Shown piece by piece: positions 41,698 through 48,899 of a stretch of 64,000 nucleotides of DNA (the first letter of the stretch is position 1; every line of letters begins with the position of its first letter). Position numbers and translations under genes: made by a program. The stretch is taken from the IMG/VR virus record IMGVR_UViG_3300042905_003454, positions 1 through 64,000 of that record; one strand, written 5' to 3'. The notes under the pieces are model-generated. The model did no database searches. It was not told the origin of the DNA and saw only the letters and a program-made list of their open reading frames with translations. This stretch comes from a virus.

Positions 41698-42345
41698 TTA
41701 ACGCTCTACAGAAGTTCCCAAAGAGTAAATATAAAGTCTTTCTGGTAATTGATAAAATTTATAACCACTATTTGCAGCACGTTTCCACAAATCCCAGTCT
41801 TCAGCACCTTTTACATTATTATAAAAATTTAATTGTTTTAAAGCAGACATTTTAATTATCATAGAACCATGAGTCAAAACATTTTCATATGGTAAAATAT
41901 TTACTATATCGTCATGTGTATTGTACATATTATTATCAAAACAACTTGGATATAGTATTTTTTTTCTATTATATATGGCATATGTATGGGTTCCTAAAAA
42001 GTCTACTTCTTTATTTTTTAAAAAATTTAATTGTTTTTCAATTTTATCAGCTACATATAAATCATCTGAATCTAAAAATCCTACATATTCTGTATCAACT
42101 TTTGATAATCCATAATTTTTAGCATTTGCTAAACCATTTTTTTTATTTTTTTCTAAAATAACATTTTCAAAAGTTGCTAAGGACTGTTCTACGATAAATT
42201 TTGTTTTATACCAACATTCATCCAATACTACAACAACTTTAAAATTTTTACAAGTTTGTTCACACAATGAATCTATTGCTTCTTTTAGATAACAATCATT
42301 CGTATCGTTATTGCTGTGAACACAAATTAAAATAGTTAAATTCAT
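41698..42345 (-). CDS. family 2 glycosyltransferase
   Basis: A 215 aa GT-A enzyme. ILICVHSNNDTNDCYLKEAIDSL is the N-terminal strand and helix, FLDSDDLY (about 92-99) is the metal-binding DxD, and GAEDWDLWKRA is the acceptor-side ED motif. It is complete for a small GT2. It overlaps the next gene upstream by 4 bp. Confidence 0.93.
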   Translation of the reverse strand: MNLTILICVHSNNDTNDCYLKEAIDSLCEQTCKNFKVVVVLDECWYKTKFIVEQSLATFENVILEKNKKNGLANAKNYGLSKVDTEYVGFLDSDDLYVADKIEKQLNFLKNKEVDFLGTHTYAIYNRKKILYPSCFDNNMYNTHDDIVNILPYENVLTHGSMIIKMSALKQLNFYNNVKGAEDWDLWKRAANSGYKFYQLPERLYIYSLGTSVER

Positions 42346-43175
42346 ATTGAAAATAATAAATTTAAACGTTCTATGTAAGAATGTTTTTTAGATAATTCGT
42401 AACCTCTACTACTTATATCAAGTAAATCGTTATTTTTTACATATTGTATTTTGTCAATAAGTTCTGATGTATCTTTATACATCAAGCAATTTACATTATC
42501 TTTAAAACCTAATTCTATATACTGTGGATTGTAATTCGTCAATAATATTGTCCCACATCCTATAGTTTCAAACGACCTATAATTTATATCATTTGATATA
42601 TTCAGATTAAACTGACATTTATATGAGTTAACAGTTTTAACCATTTCATCACCAATTACAAATATATCTAAATGCAAACCAAAAGATTGTTGTAGCCATT
42701 CCAATACTGGTCTTCTGTTTACATAATTTCCACAGAATCCAATATCATATTTTTTTGATATATCTAACTTTTTAATTAGCGTATCGTCAAATGCATTTGG
42801 AAACCAAATATGGTAAGATTTTTTTACAAAATCTTTTGTAGAATGCATTAGATAATCATATTTACCTTTAATGAAAGTGTTTTCAAATATTTGCTCTCCT
42901 CTACAATGAGCATCTATACTCCATAAAAATTTTTTTGGTTTATTAATTTTTGCTAAGTCTGGAACCCAGTTAGATTCATCATAATTTTCAAGATTTATAA
43001 TCCAATCATATGATTCCCAGTCCAAATCATCTTCGTAATTATCATGTCCTAAACCCCAAACATCTGCATCAAATCCATGATAACTAAAAGCTCTTTGTAA
43101 AGAAAAACACTCTCTATAATTTTGATTTTGTTTATGCCTTCCGTTTTCTTGGATTAATAATACTCTTTTATTCAC
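42342..43175 (-). CDS. CgeB-like glycosyltransferase
   Basis: A 277 aa GT-B-type protein. The first half has the DUF3880/CgeB pattern (VWGLGHDNYEDDLDWESYDWII), and the C-terminal half has RSFETIGCGTILLTNY and FKDNVNCLMY, the family's nucleotide-sugar site. The start codon is GTG overlapping the upstream stop (GTGA). Confidence 0.8.
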   Translation of the reverse strand: MNKRVLLIQENGRHKQNQNYRECFSLQRAFSYHGFDADVWGLGHDNYEDDLDWESYDWIINLENYDESNWVPDLAKINKPKKFLWSIDAHCRGEQIFENTFIKGKYDYLMHSTKDFVKKSYHIWFPNAFDDTLIKKLDISKKYDIGFCGNYVNRRPVLEWLQQSFGLHLDIFVIGDEMVKTVNSYKCQFNLNISNDINYRSFETIGCGTILLTNYNPQYIELGFKDNVNCLMYKDTSELIDKIQYVKNNDLLDISSRGYELSKKHSYIERLNLLFSI

Positions 43176-43675
43176 TTTTCAATCCATGCACTAAAAGTAA
43201 ATTCACCATTTTGATTATGGTCTTCAGTTTTGTATCCTAAGTCTTTAAACATTTTAGATTCTAATGTTGTTACATGCTTTTCATAAGCATTTCCATATAA
43301 AGCATCCTGCTCATATAAGCCAATTGGCGCTTGATATATTACTAACTTATTTGCCTTGGATTCAATCTCATGTCTACAAGACAAAAAATCATCCCAAGTA
43401 ATGTGTTCTGGCCCATGTAACCAAATAATTGCATCAAAACTACGATCCAAATTTTTGATATTTACAACATTCATTTCAATTACATCCATACCATACTGTC
43501 GCATATAATTACAATTTTCAGAAAAAACCTCTAAAATAGAAAAAGATTTTCCTAATTTTTCACATGCATTTTTAATTGTTGGATCTGAGGTATGTCGATA
43601 ACCAATATTTAAAATTGATTTTATGGAACTGTTATTTACAACTTTATCAAATATTAATTTAGTTTGTCCGTTCAT
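43172..43675 (-). CDS. SAM-methyltransferase-like protein
   Basis: A 167 aa protein from ATG 43675 (a longer frame to 43699 lacks support). SILNIGYRHTSDP is an altered motif I lacking the usual GxGxG, and FDAIIWLHGPEHI is the motif IV region. The HGPEHI pattern recurs in small methyltransferase-like proteins of glycan clusters. Catalysis is plausible but motif I is weak. Confidence 0.68.
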   Translation of the reverse strand: MNGQTKLIFDKVVNNSSIKSILNIGYRHTSDPTIKNACEKLGKSFSILEVFSENCNYMRQYGMDVIEMNVVNIKNLDRSFDAIIWLHGPEHITWDDFLSCRHEIESKANKLVIYQAPIGLYEQDALYGNAYEKHVTTLESKMFKDLGYKTEDHNQNGEFTFSAWIEK

Positions 43676-44310
43676 AATATATCTCCATGTGATGAGCAAA
43701 ATTCAGTATCATCACCGTTAAATGCTTTTCCTACAAATTCTCTTTTATTTCTTTTTGATGGAAATGGCTTATTTTCAAAAAATTCATCATGTACACATGA
43801 ATTATTTTTTACTATTGGATAAATACATTCTCTTAAAAAATTTTGATCAACTTGCCAAAAATCACCTTTAACATAGTCATCAATCATTTTATTTATTCCT
43901 TTTAAAATACCATTTCTAGCGCCCCACATACCGCCTAATATTTCTGTTCTATGATATGGGTGATCTCTCATAATATGAAAATCAAAAGAAGAATTTAACC
44001 AATCATCTACAGCATCTTTTTCTCTTTGAGATAATCTAGAATCAGTATCTCTTGAAATAACAATATCATCGCCATCTGCTGCTTTAAATCTCCAAAACAT
44101 ACCTGTCCAATTTCCTTCTTCTGGCATTTCTACAACTTCAGTATATTTTATTCTTTTTAACGCATCAATATAACTTTGGGGAGTATTTTTTCCAATATAA
44201 AATCTAGAAATCCAGCCAGGATATATGTCTAAAGCCAGATGAGCATTTTTTATTGCTCCCAAACAATATTTTGAAGAAGACCCCCATAAACTGTACGATA
44301 TTATTTTCAT
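43672..44310 (-). CDS. putative glycosyltransferase with DxD motif
   Basis: A 212 aa protein beginning MKIISYSLWG, with RFKAADGDDIVISRDTDSR (DTD as metal site, about residues 84-89) and GGMWGARNGIL. The layout matches small uncharacterised GT-A-like proteins in phage and bacterial surface-sugar clusters. It overlaps neighbours at both ends by 4 bp. Confidence 0.68.
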   Translation of the reverse strand: MKIISYSLWGSSSKYCLGAIKNAHLALDIYPGWISRFYIGKNTPQSYIDALKRIKYTEVVEMPEEGNWTGMFWRFKAADGDDIVISRDTDSRLSQREKDAVDDWLNSSFDFHIMRDHPYHRTEILGGMWGARNGILKGINKMIDDYVKGDFWQVDQNFLRECIYPIVKNNSCVHDEFFENKPFPSKRNKREFVGKAFNGDDTEFCSSHGDIL

Positions 44311-44936
44311 GACAAATAAACTCCAAATGGTACAGATGTGACGGCATTATTATGCCCATCGTCTTGATAAAATATTGGGTTATTTACACAATATACTTTA
44401 TGATTGATCATATCCTCTGCGATACACTCATCACAATAACGATTTATTTCTATACAATTTTCAAGATTTTTTATAGTTGTGTTTACATAATTTTCAGTAA
44501 TGTAAATTACTGAATGAATGCCCAACATACCCCATACTTTACTAAAATTATGATTTATTTTTTGACCTCTTGAACCCCCACCAACAGAATTGCCATTTAA
44601 CATACCCCACACAGAAGTTCCCAAATAAAACGCATCAGCATCATCTGGAATATTGAATTCTTTTGTAAAGTTGTTTGTGATATTTACATCATCTTCTAAA
44701 ATCAAAAATGGTGGTTTTGTTTTTTTAAGTGCTTCAATATGAGCTTTGGCAACCAACGAAGATTTTTGTGTTTGAATCTCCATAAAACTTAAATTGGTTT
44801 TATCTACAATTTCACCATAGATGTATTCAACATTTAAAAAATGTTTATCAAAAATACTTTGCAATTTTTTATGATTTTGCGTTGCAGTTTTGATTGTTAT
44901 GAGATAGATTGGTATTGTTGAAATATTAATATTCAT
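44307..44936 (-). CDS. family 25-like glycosyltransferase (LPS type)
   Basis: A 209 aa protein with the GT25 pattern: an IPIYLITIKTATQNHKKL start, AKAHIEALKK, then LILEDDVNI (ED-D metal site), and a GTSVWGM/SVIYIT region. Related enzymes act on lipooligosaccharide. The start is set at ATG 44936, overlapping the preceding gene by 11 bp; the longer frame to 45008 runs through that gene. Confidence 0.8.
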   Translation of the reverse strand: MNINISTIPIYLITIKTATQNHKKLQSIFDKHFLNVEYIYGEIVDKTNLSFMEIQTQKSSLVAKAHIEALKKTKPPFLILEDDVNITNNFTKEFNIPDDADAFYLGTSVWGMLNGNSVGGGSRGQKINHNFSKVWGMLGIHSVIYITENYVNTTIKNLENCIEINRYCDECIAEDMINHKVYCVNNPIFYQDDGHNNAVTSVPFGVYLS

Positions 44937-45540
44937 AACCTGAATTCGGGGTTGTTCCCCAGTATTGTTTTGCGTATATCTTGTCTGACCCAGCGTACTC
45001 AATACCACTATAATGTTTGGGTATGAAATACCAACTTGGATAAACTGTTATAGGATATGTGTTTAAGTATACTGTATTAGTCAAAAGAAGTGGTCCTGTG
45101 ACTGTCCAAGTTTCTAAAGGATGATAACTCATATTTTCGTATGTTGATATTCGATCCATTATGAGTTTCATCAATCGACAATCTTTTACAGATGCCAAAT
45201 AGCCATTTGACATCAATCCTTTTCGACATTCTTCGTTTTCCCAGCAACAGAAAGAATCATTATCAAGAAAAAAATCATCTAAAGGATTTACGCATTCTGC
45301 ATCTGCATCAATAAAAAATCCACCATGGTCGTATAAAACTTGATACCTCAAAATATCAGCTTTTCCTGCCAATGATGGACATAGTTCAAATTGCTTCTTG
45401 CATCGCATCTCGGGTAAGTTATCATCAGTCCATAACTTGTGTTGCCAAGAAGGATTTTTGTCTATCCAAGTTTGTATGAATTTTGTTGGTTGTTTTGACT
45501 GGTCGCCTAACCAAATTTGATGAATAATTTTTGGGATCAT
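44926..45540 (-). CDS. GT32-like glycosyltransferase, first gene of the sugar cluster
   Basis: A 204 aa protein with IPKIIHQIWLG at the N-terminus, KADILRYQVLYDHGGFF and the DxD metal site D78-A-D80. This is the Och1/capsular-polysaccharide synthesis fold. It follows a strong early promoter (45554-45581) and starts a long chain of mostly overlapping genes, so it probably sets early expression of the whole cluster. Confidence 0.9.
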   Translation of the reverse strand: MIPKIIHQIWLGDQSKQPTKFIQTWIDKNPSWQHKLWTDDNLPEMRCKKQFELCPSLAGKADILRYQVLYDHGGFFIDADAECVNPLDDFFLDNDSFCCWENEECRKGLMSNGYLASVKDCRLMKLIMDRISTYENMSYHPLETWTVTGPLLLTNTVYLNTYPITVYPSWYFIPKHYSGIEYAGSDKIYAKQYWGTTPNSGYEY

Positions 45541-45553
45541 AAGTACTCACAAT

Positions 45554-45581
45554 AATATAAGACATATTAAAGAAATGTCAA
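45554..45581 (-). promoter_or_regulatory. early sigma70-like promoter (TTGACA, 16 bp, TATATT) for the sugar cluster
   Basis: The -35 TTGACA (45576-45581) and -10 TATATT (45554-45559) have a 16 bp spacer, 13 bp before ATG 45540. It is divergent from the uvsY promoter. Confidence 0.75.
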
Positions 45582-45591
45582 ATATATTTAT

Positions 45592-45619
45592 TTGACTTTA
45601 TCTAAAGATACTCTATAGT
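45592..45619 (+). promoter_or_regulatory. early sigma70-like promoter (TTGACT, 16 bp, TATAGT) for uvsY
   Basis: The -35 TTGACT (45592-45597), 16 bp spacer and -10 TATAGT (45614-45619) face uvsY. An inverted repeat AGTTCT-7-AGAACT (45617-45635) overlaps the -10 and the expected start site and could be an operator. Confidence 0.7.
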
Positions 45620-45636
45620 TCTCTTAAAAAGAACTT

Positions 45637-45675
45637 TAAAGAAGAATACTAAAGAAGAATACTAAAGATGAATCT
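45637..45675 (+). repeat. 13 bp tandem repeats spanning the uvsY start codon
   Basis: TAAAGAAGAATAC occurs at 45637-45649 and 45650-45662, with a third, changed copy at 45663-45675 that contains the ATG (45668-45670). No Shine-Dalgarno is present. Similar CTAAAGA words continue into the first codons of uvsY. Confidence 0.75.
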
Positions 45676-46105
45676 AGAAGAACTAAAGAACTCTATAACT
45701 AAAGACTCTCAAATAGACTCTACAGAACTAGGTATAGAGTCTCTTAAGATACCTCAAATACACTCCAAGTATCTTAATCAACTTACGGATCTTAAATTAC
45801 TTTTGACGAAGTACCAACATGACTTTGCCATTTTGCGTTTGCGTAAATGGAAAATTTATACTGGTAAGGCTTCCGAAGAAGAACTTACAGATTGGAAAGA
45901 AGAACCATTTGAACTGGATATTCTGAAGACAGATGTTGATAAGTTTATGGATGCAGACCCAAAACTTATAGAGCTCAAGTCTAAAATTTCTGTTACGGAG
46001 ATCAAAATTAAGATGGTTGAAGAATTTTTGAAAGCACTCAATAATAGAAACTTTGCCATCAAGTCTGCAATTGAGTGGAACAAAATGATGAATGGCATAG
46101 TCTAA
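45668..46105 (+). CDS. uvsY: UvsY recombination mediator
   Basis: A 145 aa protein (T4 UvsY is 137 aa) that loads UvsX on single-stranded DNA covered by gp32. The N-terminal pattern IDSTELGIESLKIPQIHSK and the central LRKWKIYTGKAS correspond to T4 IDSTKL...YSKWL and LDYYSGRG. All-alpha with a Lys-rich centre. It is followed by uvsW, the same order as seen in T4-like phages. Confidence 0.88.
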   Translation: MNLEELKNSITKDSQIDSTELGIESLKIPQIHSKYLNQLTDLKLLLTKYQHDFAILRLRKWKIYTGKASEEELTDWKEEPFELDILKTDVDKFMDADPKLIELKSKISVTEIKIKMVEEFLKALNNRNFAIKSAIEWNKMMNGIV

Positions 46106-46108
46106 ATA
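46102..46108 (+). promoter_or_regulatory. late-type promoter box (CTAAATA) at the uvsW start
   Basis: CTAAATA overlaps the uvsY stop codon and ends 4 nt before the GTG start of uvsW. In T4 uvsW has its own late promoter, so a late box here is expected. Confidence 0.5.
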
Positions 46109-46112
46109 TTAT

Positions 46113-47621
46113 GTGGATATTGAAGTTGATTCTATTGATGAAGTTCGGTATTATGTGAAAACCGACAAAGGCATAAAACAAGAGTTGCGGGATTATTTTT
46201 CATTCATGGTCCCTGGTGCTCAATATATGCCTTTATACAAAAAAAGAATCTGGGATGGTAAAATAAGATTGTTCGACATTCTTTCTTCCACTCTTCCCCG
46301 TGGATTGAAAACTTATCTACATAAGTTTTGTCAAGAACGGCAATACCAACTAAATATTAAAGAGACAAAGAATCCTCTATGCATCACGGAGGACAAACTT
46401 TTACAGTTCTACGATTCATTGCAGGTTTCAGTAAAGAAGCAGGCAGTGAAAATGCATTCTCATCAACAGCAGGCCATACTGCATGCTTTGAATCAACACA
46501 GATGCGTGCTGATTTCGCCTACTGGTTCGGGCAAAAGTTTGATCATATACGTCTTGGTCCGGTTTCTTCAATCCGTATTAAAATCAGATCGGAAAATACT
46601 CATATTGGTTCCTACGGTTGGTCTGGTGAATCAGATGGAATCAGACTTCTTTGATTATTCAAAGAATGACAAGTCTTGGTCTTGCAAAAAATACATTCAA
46701 AAAATCATGGCTGGGGCAGAAAAGGAACTCAATAAACAGATTGTAGTTTCTACTTGGCAATCTATCTACAAACTTCCCAAGACTTGGTTTGACCAATTTG
46801 ATGCAGTCTTCTTTGATGAGTGCCATCAAGCCAAAGCAGAATCCATCAACTTCATTGGTCAAAAACTTTCGAAGGCTTGGTTTCGAATTGGAACCACGGG
46901 TACGCTAGATCAAGCACAGGCACATCGACTTAGCATCGAAGGTATTCTTGGTCCCGCGATTCAATTCATTCAAACCAAGGGATTGATGAATAAGGGTTTG
47001 CTTGCAAAACTCGGCATAGATTGCATAATTCTTAAATATACTGATGAGGAGAAACAATTCATCAAAAAACAAAAGTACATTGATGAATTGAAATGGATCG
47101 TAACGAATGAAAAGCGAAACGAATTCATCAAAGAACTCGCCCTCCGCACCAAGGGGAATACCCTTGTCCTCTTTAATTACGTCGAAGACCACGGTAAACC
47201 CCTCGCAGCTCTCTTGGAAGCAGCGGGAACGGATCGCAAAATATATCTCATACACGGAAAAACAGAAGCAGAATCAAGAGAATACATCCGTAAAGTCATC
47301 GACAGAGAATCAAACGCCATTTTGGTGGCCAGTTTCGGTACGACTAGCACTGGCATCAATATTGTCAATCTTGACAATATTATTTTTGCTTCACCTACTA
47401 AATCGATTATAAGATTGCTTCAAAGCATTGGTCGTGGTCTTAGAGTGTCAGAGAAAAAGAAAACACTCAAAGTATATGACATCGTTGACGATCTTTGCTG
47501 GAAGTCACACAAGAATCACATCTATAGACATTTTGAAGAGCGTGTGAAGATTTACAAAAAAGAAAAGTTCGATTACACCGTTCATTCGATGTCTTTTACA
47601 GACCTTGGAAAAAATAAATAG
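46113..47621 (+). CDS. uvsW: UvsW DNA/RNA helicase
   Basis: A 502 aa superfamily 2 helicase that unwinds R-loops and branched DNA and switches replication from origins to recombination. Walker A SPTGSGKS is at residues 135-142, motif II is FFDECHQ, motif III IGTTGT, motif VI SIGRGLR. Only GTG (46113) is available as a start after the in-frame stop; an overlapping ATG at 46111 is out of frame. Full length as in T4 (about 500 aa). Confidence 0.95.
   Translation: MDIEVDSIDEVRYYVKTDKGIKQELRDYFSFMVPGAQYMPLYKKRIWDGKIRLFDILSSTLPRGLKTYLHKFCQERQYQLNIKETKNPLCITEDKLLQFYDSLQVSVKKQAVKMHSHQQQAILHALNQHRCVLISPTGSGKSLIIYVLVRFLQSVLKSDRKILILVPTVGLVNQMESDFFDYSKNDKSWSCKKYIQKIMAGAEKELNKQIVVSTWQSIYKLPKTWFDQFDAVFFDECHQAKAESINFIGQKLSKAWFRIGTTGTLDQAQAHRLSIEGILGPAIQFIQTKGLMNKGLLAKLGIDCIILKYTDEEKQFIKKQKYIDELKWIVTNEKRNEFIKELALRTKGNTLVLFNYVEDHGKPLAALLEAAGTDRKIYLIHGKTEAESREYIRKVIDRESNAILVASFGTTSTGINIVNLDNIIFASPTKSIIRLLQSIGRGLRVSEKKKTLKVYDIVDDLCWKSHKNHIYRHFEERVKIYKKEKFDYTVHSMSFTDLGKNK
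47613..47620 (+). promoter_or_regulatory. late promoter box (AATAAATA), plus strand
   Basis: AATAAATA overlaps the uvsW stop and lies 17 nt before ATG 47638, which has a strong GGAGG. Confidence 0.45.
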
Positions 47622-47637
47622 AGTAGGAGGACATCCT

Positions 47638-48291
47638 ATGTCCGATTCGCTTCCTGAAAATCCTCTTTCAGGCACACTTAGAGTTGTTAGGTTGCTTACG
47701 GGAGAGGAATTAATTGGTCTGGTCAAGGATGTGTCCCAACACGAAATTAGTTTGAGAATGCCTGCCTTGATGGAGAACTATGCAACAAAGACTCCTGAAG
47801 GCGATATTATGGAATTCGTCAAACTTGTAAATTATCTTTACAACATCAAGGGGTTTGAAATTTTGGTTCCTCGTAACTCAATTGTTTACATGGGAACACC
47901 CACAGATGAACTGACAGCAATGTATGAGGCATACTTGATTCTGATTCAAGACAATCCAAAGTCAGCTATTGCACCAAACAATGTCTACGGAACAGGAAAT
48001 CAACAAGGTTTGGAACTTTTAAACGATCTTTTCAATAATGATGATTTTGTTGGTTTCATCAATGATTTAATGGAAAATTTTGAGGCTGCTGGAGTTGATT
48101 TGGGGGATGATGAAGAGGAAACCGACGTAGAATCGTTTATAAGCCCCGAGGAGGAGGAAACGCCTCCGAAGCCACCCAAGCGAAAGAAACGCCGTAAAAC
48201 GAAACCAGAGACTAATAAGATGCCTTATAAACCGGAAAGCCCGCCGGAGGATCCGGAAAGTTGGTCAGACAACCCCAACGACTATCTTTAA
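47638..48291 (+). CDS. LSm-like protein with acidic and basic tail, 217 aa
   Basis: The start is ATG 47638 with AGGAGG upstream; an earlier frame start at 47605 is less likely. Residues 10-100 show an Sm-fold pattern (GTLRVVRLLTGEELIGLVKDVSQHEISLRMP and later VPRNSIVYMG), like small RNA-binding Hfq/LSm proteins. The C-terminus is a Glu-rich stretch, then a Lys/Arg-rich PPKPPKRKKRRKTK block, then Pro-rich. It may bind RNA and thus affect phage or host mRNAs. It converges with the tail-tube-like gene, overlapping by 4 bp. Confidence 0.7.
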   Translation: MSDSLPENPLSGTLRVVRLLTGEELIGLVKDVSQHEISLRMPALMENYATKTPEGDIMEFVKLVNYLYNIKGFEILVPRNSIVYMGTPTDELTAMYEAYLILIQDNPKSAIAPNNVYGTGNQQGLELLNDLFNNDDFVGFINDLMENFEAAGVDLGDDEEETDVESFISPEEEETPPKPPKRKKRRKTKPETNKMPYKPESPPEDPESWSDNPNDYL

Positions 48292-48827
48292 CGGTCTTCT
48301 TTCAAATTTGATGGGATAGCATCTTCACCGTCAACCCACATGTCATAGTATGAATATTTAAAACTGCATGTGGTTTTTTGAATCATCGCATCACTACTAT
48401 CCGCCTGAAACACCAATCCATTCAATTTTACTGGTATGATGTAGTGAAAGGTCGTTTGTAAAATTGAGCAATTGTTTGAAGGATCAAACAGATATAAATT
48501 TGCTGAGTGATGCCAATCTTGATACATCAAATTATGATCTGCGTCGTTTTGAATATTTGTAATATTTCGAATCCAAGAATACAAATTTTTCCAGTTTGTC
48601 AGATCAGAATCTACGATGAATTCAACATTTAATAATTCAAAGTTTGCACTCATGGTGGGAACAGGGATGGTCACACCAAGAACTGTTGGCTGATTTTGAT
48701 CGGGGACTGCAATACCTGGCAAATTTGCACGCTGACACATGAGTTCCATTTGCTTGGTTCCACGACCAAAGATAAGACGAAAATAACTGTTGTAGAGTGG
48801 ATTAATGTTTGATGAACAGAGACTCAT
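48288..48827 (-). CDS. tail-tube-like protein (gp19 family), third copy
   Basis: A 179 aa protein with the general gp19 layout: an N-terminal YFRLIFGRGTKQMELMCQRANLPG segment, the central beta strands, and SWIRNITN, where tube proteins have an AFQTW-like helix. It is diverged from the two gp19-like proteins at 54954-56024 and lies away from them, after the capsid gene. It could be the tube initiator or a baseplate-hub tube protein. A CATAAATA late box stands 5 nt before ATG 48827 with no Shine-Dalgarno. Confidence 0.75.
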   Translation of the reverse strand: MSLCSSNINPLYNSYFRLIFGRGTKQMELMCQRANLPGIAVPDQNQPTVLGVTIPVPTMSANFELLNVEFIVDSDLTNWKNLYSWIRNITNIQNDADHNLMYQDWHHSANLYLFDPSNNCSILQTTFHYIIPVKLNGLVFQADSSDAMIQKTTCSFKYSYYDMWVDGEDAIPSNLKEDR

Positions 48828-48832
48828 AGAAA

Positions 48833-48840
48833 TATTTATG
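48833..48840 (-). promoter_or_regulatory. late promoter box (CATAAATA) 5 nt before the tail-tube-like gene
   Basis: CATAAATA is followed by TTTCT and ATG 48827, so the transcript would begin at the start codon under T4 geometry. Confidence 0.6.
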
Positions 48841-48847
48841 GTAAAAC

Positions 48848-48876
48848 AAAAACCTCCCGATTTCTCGGGAGGTTTT
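48848..48876 (-). terminator. terminator after the major capsid gene
   Basis: A 10 bp stem AAAACCTCCC/GGGAGGTTTT with an 8-base loop, followed by T-rich sequence on the minus strand. It lies 24 bp after the gp23 stop and isolates the capsid message from the tail-tube-like gene. Confidence 0.88.
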
Positions 48877-48899
48877 CGAAGGTTAGGTTAACTTACCAA

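Noticed and set aside
46111-46113. ATG 46111 as start of uvsW
   Set aside because: It is in another frame; the helicase frame opens only at GTG 46113 after an in-frame stop.
46379-46654. 91 aa plus-strand ORF inside uvsW
   Set aside because: Out-of-frame shadow in a complete helicase gene.
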